Positions 1 through 8,370 of a DNA stretch of 64,000 nucleotides are shown here, piece by piece (the first letter of the stretch is position 1; the number at the start of each line of letters is the position of its first letter). The notes beneath the pieces are model-generated. The model searched no databases and was not told the DNA's origin. It saw nothing but the letters and a program-made list of their open reading frames with translations. This DNA is from a virus, in the IMG/VR virus record IMGVR_UViG_3300050019_000089, positions 1 to 64,000 of that record. One strand, written 5' to 3'. The translations under genes were made by a program, and so were the position numbers.

Positions 1-1
1 T

Positions 2-1354
2 GGGATCAGCGGCGTGACTGGCCCAACCGGCAATACCGGCGCGGCTAGCACTATCACTGGGCCAACCGGGGTCAGTGGCGCTGGTCCGACCGGCAACACT
101 GGGCCAACCGGTGCGGTGAGTACAGTTACTGGCCCGACTGGGATCAGCGGCGTGACTGGCCCAACCGGCAATACCGGCGCGGTAGGCGCGGCGAGCACAG
201 TTACTGGCCCAACTGGCAATACCGGCAATACTGGCGCGGTAGGCGCGGCGAGCACAGTTACTGGCCCAACTGGCAATACCGGCAATACTGGCGCGGTAGG
301 CGCTGCGAGCGTCGTGACTGGCCCAACCGGCAATACTGGCGCGGTAGGCGCGGCGAGCGTCGTGACTGGCCCGACCGGCAATACTGGCGCGGTAGGCGCG
401 GCGAGCGTCGTGACTGGCCCGACCGGGGTCAGTGGCGCTGGCCCGACTGGCAACACTGGGCCAACCGGTGCGGTGAGTACAGTTACTGGCCCGACTGGGA
501 TCAGCGGCGTGACTGGCCCAACCGGCAATACCGGCGCGGTAGGCGCGGCGAGCACAGTTACTGGCCCAACTGGCAATACCGGCAATACTGGCGCGGTAGG
601 CGCGGCGAGCACAGTTACTGGCCCAACTGGCAATACCGGCAATACTGGCGCGGTAGGCGCTGCGAGCGTCGTGACTGGCCCAACCGGCAATACTGGCGCG
701 GTAGGCGCGGCGAGCGTCGTGACTGGCCCGACCGGCAATACTGGCGCGGTAGGCGCGGCGAGCGTCGTGACTGGCCCGACCGGCAATACCGGCGCGGTCG
801 GTGCGGCAAGCACAGTTACTGGGCCAACCGGGGTCAGTGGCGCTGGCCCGACTGGCAACACTGGGCCAACCGGTGCGGTGAGTACAGTTACTGGCCCGAC
901 TGGGATCAGCGGCGTGACTGGCCCAACCGGCAATACCGGCGCGGCTAGCACTATCACTGGGCCAACCGGGGTCAGTGGCGCTGGTCCGACCGGCAACACC
1001 GGTCCAACGGGAATTACCGGGCCTACTGGTGCTGGCCAAATTCCAATCAATAGCCAAACTGGCACTTATACCCTGGTAGCCGGCGATGCCGGCTGCGCGG
1101 TTGTGAACCCAACTGGTGCGACAGGTTGTACGTTTACGATCCCAGCAAACGGTAGCGTGCCGTATGTAAATGGAACAGTGTTGACATTTGTTAACATGGG
1201 AAACACCGGTGGACAGATTGCAATCACAACGGATCAGATGAACCTGTCTACGTCAGGTGCAACAGGAACCCGGGCTCTAGCGCGCTACGGCATCGCGTCT
1301 GCGGTCAAGCTGAATTCCACCGGCTGGTTGATTTCTGGGAACGGCGTGACATGA
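2..1354 (+). CDS. Collagen-like virion appendage protein (5' truncated by window)
   Basis: The reading frame is open from base 2, and the repeat pattern already runs there, so the true start lies outside the window. The first about 340 residues are uninterrupted Gly-X-Y collagen-like repeats dominated by GPTG, GNTG and GAVGAAS. The last about 110 residues form a non-repetitive, probably beta-rich C-terminal domain ending in WLISGNGVT. Such architecture, a triple-helical shaft with a globular tip, is typical of phage tail fibres and head fibres (known family behaviour). The stop overlaps the start of the next gene (ATGA), so the two are translationally coupled. The many Thr in the Y position are potential glycosylation sites, as in bacterial collagen-like BclA (inference). 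Which virion part carries it cannot be told. Confidence 0.85.
   Translation, partial: GISGVTGPTGNTGAASTITGPTGVSGAGPTGNTGPTGAVSTVTGPTGISGVTGPTGNTGAVGAASTVTGPTGNTGNTGAVGAASTVTGPTGNTGNTGAVGAASVVTGPTGNTGAVGAASVVTGPTGNTGAVGAASVVTGPTGVSGAGPTGNTGPTGAVSTVTGPTGISGVTGPTGNTGAVGAASTVTGPTGNTGNTGAVGAASTVTGPTGNTGNTGAVGAASVVTGPTGNTGAVGAASVVTGPTGNTGAVGAASVVTGPTGNTGAVGAASTVTGPTGVSGAGPTGNTGPTGAVSTVTGPTGISGVTGPTGNTGAASTITGPTGVSGAGPTGNTGPTGITGPTGAGQIPINSQTGTYTLVAGDAGCAVVNPTGATGCTFTIPANGSVPYVNGTVLTFVNMGNTGGQIAITTDQMNLSTSGATGTRALARYGIASAVKLNSTGWLISGNGVT
55..1020 (+). repeat. Higher-order tandem repeats in collagen-like gene
   Basis: Besides the 9-nt Gly-X-Y periodicity, long blocks recur almost identically. The block beginning ggggtcagtggcgctgg occurs at about 68, 425, 830 and 968, and each is followed by the same succession of modules ([14 protein letters not shown], then several [10 protein letters not shown] units). 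Two nearly full copies (about 68-424 and 425-830) and partial copies are visible. Such near-identical DNA favours recombination, so shaft length is likely variable between isolates. The assembled length should be treated with caution. Confidence 0.85.
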
Positions 1355-2067
1355 AGTCGATATTGCACATGTTGCTGGCTACTTCGGCACCGATCCTCGC
1401 GATGGCTGCTCCGTTGCACCAAGCACTTTTTATGGATTGGGGCGCGGCTGCGCCACCACAGTTTGTTAACGCGGGTACATTCACTAGCGGCGTTTTAAAT
1501 AATCAAGTGCCGCCGCTCCCTGCATCAATCGTTCCTGGCAATTTGCTTTTATCCTATTGTAATAATACCGGCACCGGCACTGGTGCCGCGCTAACCGTTT
1601 CAACCGGTTGGACTATAGTAAATTCAAATTCGTCTAAAGCAAACGCCCGTGCTTGGGCTTGGCGGGTTGCTACTGGCTCAGATGTGGCTCCTACATGGTC
1701 CACCACTGAAACTGTAGTCACTATTATAAGTCAAGTTCTCCAATACTCAGGCACTCATCCAACGACCCCTATAGATGTAAGTTCAGCGGCGGGAAGCACT
1801 ATAGTAGGAACCGCATTATTAGGCACAACTATAACAACGGGCTTTAACAATGAACTGATAGTCGCTATTTTAGGAGTGATCAGTAGTAATCAAACTATTC
1901 CAACTCCCACCGGGTATACCTTAGAAGGGTCCACTAATAATTCCGTTAACGGGTCATCAACGGTTTGTGATAAAGTTCAACCTACCGCTGGCGCAACGGG
2001 TGGCTTTTCTGTGACTATTACTGCGGCGCAATGGATGTCGTTCCAAATTGGTATCCGAACTCCATAA
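1351..2067 (+). CDS. Beta-rich appendage/receptor-binding-like protein
   Basis: 238 aa protein whose start overlaps the stop of the collagen-like gene. It is rich in Thr, Ser, Asn and Val and alternates polar and hydrophobic residues through most of its length, as in beta-sandwich or beta-helix tail proteins. The first about 20 residues are hydrophobic ([19 protein letters not shown]) and resemble a signal peptide, which is unusual for a virion protein. Its position after the collagen-like fibre suggests a fibre tip, adhesin or partner. I do not recognise a specific family. Confidence 0.6.
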   Translation: MKSILHMLLATSAPILAMAAPLHQALFMDWGAAAPPQFVNAGTFTSGVLNNQVPPLPASIVPGNLLLSYCNNTGTGTGAALTVSTGWTIVNSNSSKANARAWAWRVATGSDVAPTWSTTETVVTIISQVLQYSGTHPTTPIDVSSAAGSTIVGTALLGTTITTGFNNELIVAILGVISSNQTIPTPTGYTLEGSTNNSVNGSSTVCDKVQPTAGATGGFSVTITAAQWMSFQIGIRTP

Positions 2068-2081
2068 TATAGGGGATTAAA

Positions 2082-2363
2082 ATGCTACTGGCTAAAAAGA
2101 ACCACACGGTAGGGAATGTGAGGCAGTACTACGTTGAGTACTGCGACGCGCTGCGCGAGGGCGACTGGCTCACCGCGGCCACGGTCACGTCGAGTTCCGG
2201 GGATGCTACGATATCCGGGACAGCCATCATAGAGGGGCACAAAATCACGTTTTTCCTGTCCGGCGGAGTTATTAATGAAGACTTTACCGTTACCGTTGTA
2301 GCCACTAGCAATACAACGGAAGTCACCAACGACACCATCAACTTCCACGTAGTTGCGCCATAA
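2082..2363 (+). CDS. Small beta-sandwich-like virion protein
   Basis: 93 aa protein preceded by a good ribosome site (ataggggattaaaATG). The sequence is mostly short beta-type strands (ITFFLSGGVINEDFTVTVVA), and the style resembles small Ig-like or head/tail decoration proteins that accompany collagen-like fibres. It ends just before the next gene. A role in the virion is inferred only from position. Confidence 0.55.
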   Translation: MLLAKKNHTVGNVRQYYVEYCDALREGDWLTAATVTSSSGDATISGTAIIEGHKITFFLSGGVINEDFTVTVVATSNTTEVTNDTINFHVVAP

Positions 2364-2376
2364 CCGGAGAACTAGC

Positions 2377-2775
2377 ATGACCCCGATTGAGGAATTGACC
2401 GCCCGCGAAATGGCCGAAGCGGCTACCGTTGCGAAGGAAGTGGAAGCCAAGGCCAAGGCTGTCCTAAAGGACTTGACGGACACTTCAACTCAGCCCCCGG
2501 AAGTTTTTCAGGCTGCTGTATTGGACCCAACGTCTGTGACGCCGAACGCGTTTAAGCTCCCGATTGTCGCGGAACTGGCGGAAGTCACGCGCGCTGCCGA
2601 CGCCCAACAGGCGGTGTCAAATCAACCTGTAGTAGTTCCGCCAGCTACTGTGATTGTCGCCACGTCCGCGGTGCCGGTCGCAAAGCCGTCTTTCGGTAGC
2701 CGGGTGGAGGCCGAACTGCGAGTGGTCGAGGACGAGGTTAAGCATATCGCCACTGAGATCGAAGACGCGGTGTAG
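2377..2775 (+). CDS. Hypothetical Ala/Val-rich helical protein
   Basis: 132 aa from the ATG at 2377, chosen because ggaga lies 6-10 nt upstream; a longer in-frame start at 2353 would overlap the previous gene. The N-terminal half is strongly helical and rich in Glu, Ala and Lys, the middle is Pro/Val-rich, and the C-terminus is acidic. No recognised domain. It sits immediately before the lysis genes. Confidence 0.5.
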   Translation: MTPIEELTAREMAEAATVAKEVEAKAKAVLKDLTDTSTQPPEVFQAAVLDPTSVTPNAFKLPIVAELAEVTRAADAQQAVSNQPVVVPPATVIVATSAVPVAKPSFGSRVEAELRVVEDEVKHIATEIEDAV

Positions 2776-2777
2776 CG

Positions 2778-3056
2778 GTGGATGATCCAAAACCCACCCC
2801 CATTGCCGATGCTGTTTTAGCCGTTAAGACAACTGCGGTTCAGGCAGCTGATGCCCATTTGGACCCAGGCTGGCGCACGTCGTACAAATGGCATTCCCTC
2901 TGGGCGGCCGCGTTCTGGGGCTCTTTTGGTTGTATCCTGACCATTCTGCCGGTGTTCGTTACCTATGATAATCTTTTGTGGTTTGGCCCGCTCATGTTGC
3001 TCATGTCGGTCACATTTGCAATCGCGCGGTTCACTAACCAACCAGGGGTAGCGTAA
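2778..3056 (+). CDS. Putative holin
   Basis: 92 aa, GTG start two bases after the preceding stop. A short soluble N-terminus leads into HLDPGWRTSYKWHSLWAAAF followed by two hydrophobic segments (about residues 43-62 and 67-84). The W-(K/R)-x-S-Y-K-W lead-in before two transmembrane helices is typical of a small phage holin family, and the stop overlaps the endolysin start. By family knowledge it would permeabilise the inner membrane and time lysis. Confidence 0.7.
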   Translation: MDDPKPTPIADAVLAVKTTAVQAADAHLDPGWRTSYKWHSLWAAAFWGSFGCILTILPVFVTYDNLLWFGPLMLLMSVTFAIARFTNQPGVA

Positions 3057-3598
3057 TGGCCCAGCAAAGGAACCCGCTCACCCCGGTCGTCGTTGCCGCG
3101 GCATTTACCTTCCTGTGTACCTGGGAAGGTGTCAGCTATACAGCAAAACACGAGCGAATTGACCCCCCAGGGGTCATTACGGTCTGTAATGGGATCACCA
3201 ATTATGACCAGAAAAACCTGAAAGCAGGGGACCGGTTTACCCCGGTCCAGTGTCAAAAGCTGCTCTCGGGCGCCCTCCCCAAATATGACACTTGCATTCA
3301 GCGGTACGTTAAGGTAGATTTACCAGCTCACAGGCACGTTGCTCTGTTGAGCTATATCTACAACGTTGGCTGCGGTAACTTCCAGAAGTCGGCCACCTTA
3401 CTCGATTTGAACGCCGGCCGCAGTGAACAAGCCTGCGAGGATTTTGTCCCTTCAAGAGAAACGCTGGATCACGTTGCGGACTTAAAGGAACAGGGCCACG
3501 ATGTGAGACCAGGGATTACGACAGCTAACCACAAGTTCTTACCGGGCTTGATGAACCGACGCCGCGCCGAGCGCGTACTCTGTTTACGGGAGGATTAA
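3056..3598 (+). CDS. Endolysin, GH24 lysozyme-like (SAR type)
   Basis: 180 aa. A hydrophobic N-terminal stretch (PVVVAAAFTFLCTW) resembles a signal-arrest-release anchor. It is followed by WEG with the presumed catalytic Glu24, then Asp36 and a Thr at about 42, in the spacing of the T4-lysozyme E-D-T triad. The helical segment AHRHVALLSYIYNVGCGNF and the C-terminal GLMNRRRAERVLC are also classical for GH24 enzymes. It hydrolyses peptidoglycan beta-1,4 bonds during lysis. Holin upstream and spanin-like genes downstream complete the cassette. Several Cys residues could support SAR-type activation (inference). Confidence 0.9.
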   Translation: MAQQRNPLTPVVVAAAFTFLCTWEGVSYTAKHERIDPPGVITVCNGITNYDQKNLKAGDRFTPVQCQKLLSGALPKYDTCIQRYVKVDLPAHRHVALLSYIYNVGCGNFQKSATLLDLNAGRSEQACEDFVPSRETLDHVADLKEQGHDVRPGITTANHKFLPGLMNRRRAERVLCLRED

Positions 3599-3940
3599 AT
3601 GTTCTGGTTACCCTTTGAAATCTTCTGGGCCGCGGCCAAGCACTTCATCCTGCCATATGGCATCGGCGGTGTCATCATTGCCGCCTGCATCGTGCTCTAC
3701 TTCTTCACCGACATTCTTGGTGTCACGGTTGCAAATTGGCTCAGGCCGCTCCGAAATGACCTGATCTGGATAGCCTTAGTCACCGCCGGCGTGATGGTGT
3801 TCATGAGCTACATCGTGCATTTGAGCAACCAAGCCTGCGTGGACAAGCAAGTGGTCATCACCAATACCGTCCACAAGAAAGTCAATAAGGCCATACAGCC
3901 TTCAACGGCTCCTGACCCTTTCGACAACCCGGAGAACTGA
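3599..3940 (+). CDS. Membrane protein of lysis cassette (possible inner-membrane spanin or second holin)
   Basis: 113 aa starting directly after the endolysin stop. At least two hydrophobic segments are visible (about residues 18-36 and 55-73), followed by a charged tail CVDKQVVITNTVHKKVNKAI. Its place between endolysin and a lipoprotein suggests a spanin/holin role, but the topology is not that of a simple i-spanin. Function inferred from context only. Confidence 0.6.
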   Translation: MFWLPFEIFWAAAKHFILPYGIGGVIIAACIVLYFFTDILGVTVANWLRPLRNDLIWIALVTAGVMVFMSYIVHLSNQACVDKQVVITNTVHKKVNKAIQPSTAPDPFDNPEN

Positions 3941-3941
3941 T

Positions 3942-4205
3942 ATGAAGCGGTATTTCCTCCTAGCAGCGTCCGTGCTGCTCATGGGCGCGGCTAACCCTGG
4001 CGGGTGCGTGACCACGAGTGGCACCCAGGGCGACATATCCAACGTGTGCGAAGCTCTTGGAGCTAATGCCCTGCCCACCGCGCCCGGCGCTATCCGTTAC
4101 AACACCACCAGCAACAAGCACGGCCGAATAGCCGGCAACGTGCTGGGCCGTGATCTGGCCGCACGCAACAGGCTGGGGATCAGCCTGCACTGTCCGGGGT
4201 TCTGA
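3942..4205 (+). CDS. Secreted lipoprotein, spanin-like (Rz1-type)
   Basis: 87 aa with a clear signal peptide (MKRYFLLAASVLLMGA) followed by a Gly-Gly-Cys lipobox-like site around Cys22. The mature part carries CEALGANALPTAPGAIRY and ends DLAARNRLGISLHCPGF. The pattern of a Cys-Glu start and an NR(x)G(x)xLxC end is seen in small phage lysis lipoproteins, where it links to the outer membrane. Located directly after the lysis membrane protein. Confident it is exported; moderately confident of spanin function. Confidence 0.65.
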   Translation: MKRYFLLAASVLLMGAANPGGCVTTSGTQGDISNVCEALGANALPTAPGAIRYNTTSNKHGRIAGNVLGRDLAARNRLGISLHCPGF

Positions 4206-4206
4206 C

Positions 4207-4434
4207 ATGTTTGAAATGGTCGTGTATCTGGCAATATCTGCCACCGCAGCAACGCACCGGTATGAGCGAAAAGGCCTGGCTTTTCAGACCAAAGAGGTCT
4301 GCGAAACCTATGTTGCTAACAACGGGAAGCTAGATATTCTGACTTTGTTGATCCAGCTGGGCAAGGATGACCCTACCTTTGATCAATTTGAGGCGCGGGT
4401 AAAACCCGCTTGTGAGCTGATAAACAGGGCCTAA
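4207..4434 (+). CDS. Small hypothetical protein
   Basis: 75 aa from the ATG two bases after the preceding stop. A modestly hydrophobic N-terminus (MFEMVVYLAISATAA) is followed by a soluble, two-cysteine domain (VCETYV and PACELI), a layout common in small exported phage proteins. No family recognised. Confidence 0.55.
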   Translation: MFEMVVYLAISATAATHRYERKGLAFQTKEVCETYVANNGKLDILTLLIQLGKDDPTFDQFEARVKPACELINRA

Positions 4435-4435
4435 A

Positions 4436-4687
4436 ATGCCCCGTAAACAAAAGCTTAAGGCTCCTCACGCTACCTTGGCCGCGGCGATAGCAGTATCGTC
4501 CGCTCGGCCGCGTATTCTCTTTTCCCAGGGCCGGGCTGAACACAAGGACCACGGAGCCCGCGAAGCCGCTACTGGGGGCGCATTCAATGCTTCCGCTATA
4601 AAACCCACCAACGTAGGAGATACCGATGCCAACGGACCGACCGAAACTGCATCTGCCAGCGGATCAGCCAACGCAGGCAAGTCCTGA
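4436..4687 (+). CDS. Hypothetical basic, low-complexity protein
   Basis: 83 aa, start immediately after the previous stop. Basic N-terminus (MPRKQKLKAPH), Ala-rich middle, then a Gly/Ala/Ser-rich disordered tail. Its 3' end overlaps the following gene by 62 nt in another frame, which lowers confidence. No function assigned. Confidence 0.4.
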   Translation: MPRKQKLKAPHATLAAAIAVSSARPRILFSQGRAEHKDHGAREAATGGAFNASAIKPTNVGDTDANGPTETASASGSANAGKS

Positions 4688-4994
4688 GCCCGAGATCGCT
4701 ACCCGCGACGCGGCCACGATCCGGCGCGACGACTTCGTTACCAAGGTTCTGGCTAACCGGAACAAGGTAGAGCCGCCGTATATTCCCCCTCCCGTGCCGG
4801 CGGCCATTGCGACCCAGACCCAACTGGAAATGGCGGAAGGCGCCAAGCGTGTTGCACTAGCCGCCGAGGCCCAGAAGAACCGGCCAGTGCCCAAGCGCGA
4901 CCCCTCACAGGGTACGAGCACACCGGTCTATCGCCCGAAAGATTATGTCCCCAACATGAAACAAGGCACGAAGCTGAACGCAAAGACGTTATAA
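4626..4994 (+). CDS. Hypothetical protein, probably virion-associated
   Basis: 122 aa preceded by a good ribosome site (gtaggagataccATG). Pro/Ala-rich with a helical centre (QTQLEMAEGAKRVALAAEAQ) and a basic C-terminus (KDYVPNMKQGTKLNAKTL). It resembles short linker-like structural proteins, but no family is recognised. Followed by a homing endonuclease gene after 3 nt. Confidence 0.55.
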   Translation: MPTDRPKLHLPADQPTQASPEPEIATRDAATIRRDDFVTKVLANRNKVEPPYIPPPVPAAIATQTQLEMAEGAKRVALAAEAQKNRPVPKRDPSQGTSTPVYRPKDYVPNMKQGTKLNAKTL

Positions 4995-4997
4995 CCA

Positions 4998-5417
4998 ATG
5001 ACGACCGCTGTGTACCGAAAAGCTAGGGGAAAATGGGCACGCTCCGAAAAGGGTCGGGCTTATAGAAAGCGTTGGCGGTTGGCACACCCGGATAAAGAAC
5101 GGGCGCAAAAGAAACGTAGCTATGTCAACAACCGTACAGCGAGGCTGCGATATGCATTTGAACACGCATATGGCATAACCGTTGAGCAGCGTGATGAACT
5201 ATTAGCTGCACAAGGGGGGCGATGTAAAATATGTCGTACTAGCGAGCATGGCGCGAAATCGCGCGGGTGGCACACAGATCATAATCCGCGCAAATCTAAG
5301 GGGAGTATAGGTTTCGTTCGGGGTATTCTTTGTCTTAACTGCAATACAGGTTTAGGCCGCTTCCTCGATAATCCTGATCTGTTGCACGCGGCAGCGAACT
5401 ATATCGAGGAGAATTAA
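4998..5417 (+). CDS. Recombination endonuclease VII-like HNH endonuclease
   Basis: 139 aa. Basic N-terminal helix (residues 1-60) followed by the zinc/HNH core: CKIC, then HTDHNPR, then GILCLNCNTGLG. That Cys-x2-Cys ... Asp-His ... Leu-Cys-x2-Cys-Asn signature is that of the T4 endonuclease VII/HNH group. Free-standing copies in phages usually act as homing endonucleases or junction resolvases. It sits neatly between two structural genes, and its last codons supply the ribosome site (cgaggag) for the next gene, as expected of a mobile insert that settled without harm. Confidence 0.85.
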   Translation: MTTAVYRKARGKWARSEKGRAYRKRWRLAHPDKERAQKKRSYVNNRTARLRYAFEHAYGITVEQRDELLAAQGGRCKICRTSEHGAKSRGWHTDHNPRKSKGSIGFVRGILCLNCNTGLGRFLDNPDLLHAAANYIEEN

Positions 5418-5418
5418 A

Positions 5419-8169
5419 TTGGCCCCGATTAAAATTCAACAGTTCGGAGGAATGCTACCGGCCTGGGACACAACGTTGTTGCCCGAGGGTCAGGCCGCGC
5501 AATCTACCAATGGTTATCTGTTCTCCGGTAGCTGTACTGGATGGCGGCTCCCCAAACTGTTGCGTGCCCTGACAAACTCCGCGGCCAAATTTGCCTATCG
5601 CGTGCCGGTGATAACCAGTGCTGTGGCCGGCAACACGTTGTCTATCAACGTCCTCCCACTAGCCGGTGACACGGTAAAAATCGGGGAGGTGACCTACAAG
5701 TTCGTTGCCGCCTTGGTGAACCCATTTGATGTATTAATTGGTGTTGATGGAAACGCTTGCGCGATAAATTTATTTGCTGCAATCACTTTGTCCGCCGGCG
5801 CTGGTACTCTTTATGGCACTGGTACATATGCCAACATGGCGGTTGACCGGACCACACCCACCACGAAGAACTCTTTCGCGATTAGTAGCGGCGGCGGCGG
5901 TTTCCCTGGCGGTATTAACGTGGTAGCCGATGATCCTGGTGCCGCATACAATGGTACTACGACAACCGAGAGCACTGGCGGTGCTCGTATGAGTTGGGTA
6001 CACCCTTCGTATGTTGGAGGCGTGAATAAGTCATTTGACAGCACGATCACCGGACCAGCTACCTGGTTGGAGTTCCTGGACCAGGAAACCGAGGTAATGC
6101 GGTCACCGGTGGTCGATGACAAATTCAACCGCTATTATTTCTCTAGCCCTTCATTGGCACCGCAGTACAACACCTATGACCGCATTGTCGCGGGCTTGCC
6201 CGCTTGGGCGCTAGGGCTATACCCCCCTGGTGTTGCTCCGGCTGTCTCCGTTGCGGGGGGCGGCAACCAGACATTGCTAGGTTTGCCTACGTCCACGTCG
6301 ATCAATGATAATGTGCCCGGCGCCAATACAATATGGGTTGCACCAATTACCACTACCGGGGCTATGTCTTTGGATAGTATAGAGATTATGCCCGCCTCAC
6401 CCACCACGACTGGCAAATTTGCTGCCGTGCTCTACTCAGATAATCTAGGGGCTCCGGGCACTTTGGTCTCATTTGGTGGCATTATTACTGGCTGCATGAC
6501 CGGCGTGCCGATCATAAGTCAGTTCTCCCAGCCGCCAGGGCTGTTGAATGCCACGAAATACTGGATCGGTTTCATGACCGACACAGCCGTTGGTTTTCAG
6601 AAGGCTAATGACGTTGGGGCCGGCGGCGGCTTACAGCAATCGAACACTTGGACCAACGGGCCCCCGGGTATTTTCTCTGGCTCTACCGCTACTCCCGATT
6701 TCCAAATGTGGGCGAACTGTACTACGTCTTCAATCTTGGACGTGCGAGCCTATGTGTACACCTGGTTGTCTGCATATGGGGAGGAGAGCCCGCCTAGCCC
6801 GCCGACGCTCACTACCGGCTGGTCCAATGGTACTTGGACGATTAAGATGACGCCCCCCGTGCCGGATGACATGGGGGTAGTACGAAATATAACCACGATT
6901 AGAATTTATCGAACGGTGTCCGCTCTCACTGGATCAACAGTATTTTTCTGGGTGGGCGATATTGATATTGCCTCTAACTCGGTTACAACGGCCATTGACG
7001 CTCAAGCTACTGATGGCACTTTAGTGTCTACGGGTACCTTGCAGGTTGACGATACCTGGTCTGGTGCAATCATCGCGCAGAATTTTCAACTGCCCAGCAC
7101 AACCTGGTTCCCACCGGAGCAAGGTGTCAACGGTATTGTCGCTATGCCGAATGGCATGTCCGTCGGGTTCCGTGACAACGAGATATGGTTCTCCGAGCCG
7201 TATCGACCGCATGCATGGCCGCCGGGGTATGTCATCACCACGGAATTCCCTATTGTAGGTCTCGGGATAATTGGTACGTCCGTAGTAGCCGCGACGAACG
7301 GTGCCCCTTACGCTGCCTCCGGTGTCAACCCAGGTAGCATGACCTTACTCAAGTTCCCGGAGAGCGCCCCGTGTACGTCGCGTGGGTCCATCCTGGCTAC
7401 CAGTGAAGGCGTGTATTATTCCAGCACGAAGGGCCTGATCAAAATCGTGACTACCGGCCCGATGGTGAACACCACTGAAATGTGGATCACGCGGGATAAA
7501 TGGGCCCAGTTGACCCCGCAGAAAAACTTGCTTGCCGTCATGCAGTCATCGTGCTATTTTGCCTTCGGGACTATCGGCGCCGACGGTGATGCATCACAGG
7601 CCCAGAACGGGTTCACGATTGAATTGAACGCGGCAGATAGCTCGTCATTCACTATTTGGCCACAGCCTGGCGGCCATCGCATCGGGTTTAGCCAGCTGAC
7701 GGCGCCAAACGGCCAAGATATAGCCAATATAATTAATGATCCGTGGACCGGTATTACTATGTTGCTCCAGCAGGGCAACATTAACTACTATGACTTTACA
7801 GACGCGGTTCCTACTATACAGCCGTATATCTGGACCAGTAAGGTATATCAGCAGAAATTCAAGGACAACCTGGCGGCCATGCGGGTCTTCTTTAGCATCC
7901 CACCCGGGACGCCCGCACAGAATGCCAAGCGTAACGAGGCAGCCGCGGACGATGGAAGTTGGAGTACCCTCGACCCCGGGCAGTATGGGATTATCAGCGT
8001 GTACGGCGATGGCAACCTGGTCACGACCCGGGAGCTGGTATCGTCAGGCGAGCTGCTGCGGATCAACTCTGGCCAGAAATACGAGTTCTGGCAAGTGAGA
8101 GTAAATGCCAGGGTGGATATCTCCAATATCCAAATGGCGCCTACGGTTAAAGAATTGAGGGGGGTCTAA
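5419..8169 (+). CDS. Large tail (nozzle/tubular) protein
   Basis: 916 aa with a TTG start, supported by a strong Shine-Dalgarno sequence (cgaggagaatt) inside the end of the previous gene. The N-terminus IKIQQFGGMLPAWDTTLLPE, followed by AAQSTNGYLFSGSCTGW, matches the opening motif of large short-tail proteins in podoviruses (I.I..F.G..P....LLP...A..S.N). The middle (about 430-560) reads as fibronectin-like beta domains (DVRAYVYTWLSAYGEESPPS). No enzyme motif seen. Proposed role: tail tube/nozzle to which fibres attach. Confidence 0.7.
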   Translation: MAPIKIQQFGGMLPAWDTTLLPEGQAAQSTNGYLFSGSCTGWRLPKLLRALTNSAAKFAYRVPVITSAVAGNTLSINVLPLAGDTVKIGEVTYKFVAALVNPFDVLIGVDGNACAINLFAAITLSAGAGTLYGTGTYANMAVDRTTPTTKNSFAISSGGGGFPGGINVVADDPGAAYNGTTTTESTGGARMSWVHPSYVGGVNKSFDSTITGPATWLEFLDQETEVMRSPVVDDKFNRYYFSSPSLAPQYNTYDRIVAGLPAWALGLYPPGVAPAVSVAGGGNQTLLGLPTSTSINDNVPGANTIWVAPITTTGAMSLDSIEIMPASPTTTGKFAAVLYSDNLGAPGTLVSFGGIITGCMTGVPIISQFSQPPGLLNATKYWIGFMTDTAVGFQKANDVGAGGGLQQSNTWTNGPPGIFSGSTATPDFQMWANCTTSSILDVRAYVYTWLSAYGEESPPSPPTLTTGWSNGTWTIKMTPPVPDDMGVVRNITTIRIYRTVSALTGSTVFFWVGDIDIASNSVTTAIDAQATDGTLVSTGTLQVDDTWSGAIIAQNFQLPSTTWFPPEQGVNGIVAMPNGMSVGFRDNEIWFSEPYRPHAWPPGYVITTEFPIVGLGIIGTSVVAATNGAPYAASGVNPGSMTLLKFPESAPCTSRGSILATSEGVYYSSTKGLIKIVTTGPMVNTTEMWITRDKWAQLTPQKNLLAVMQSSCYFAFGTIGADGDASQAQNGFTIELNAADSSSFTIWPQPGGHRIGFSQLTAPNGQDIANIINDPWTGITMLLQQGNINYYDFTDAVPTIQPYIWTSKVYQQKFKDNLAAMRVFFSIPPGTPAQNAKRNEAAADDGSWSTLDPGQYGIISVYGDGNLVTTRELVSSGELLRINSGQKYEFWQVRVNARVDISNIQMAPTVKELRGV

Positions 8170-8312
8170 TGGCTGCACCGCAGTTCACTCCAACACCGGT
8201 ATACCCGGCTATTCCGACGGCTACAGACCTAGCGTCTTGTATTGCCGCAATTAATGCCCTGGCCCAGGCTTTCCGAATTCTAACAAAAACAGGGCCCGGT
8301 CGCTCCAATTAA
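8169..8312 (+). CDS. Small hypothetical protein
   Basis: 47 aa reading frame whose ATG overlaps the preceding stop (TAATG), indicating translational coupling. Composition is Ala/Thr/Pro-rich, beginning MAAPQFTPTPVYPAIP. Short, but position and overlap are those of a real phage gene. Function unknown. Confidence 0.5.
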   Translation: MAAPQFTPTPVYPAIPTATDLASCIAAINALAQAFRILTKTGPGRSN

Positions 8313-8370
8313 TGAATTATAAAGGCGTTCCAGGTACTTGTAGGGGCGCCATTTGTCTCTGGGGGCATCT

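Noticed and set aside
55-1020. Regular repeats suggesting a CRISPR array
   Set aside because: The repeats are contiguous Gly-X-Y codons without unique spacers and lie in an open reading frame.
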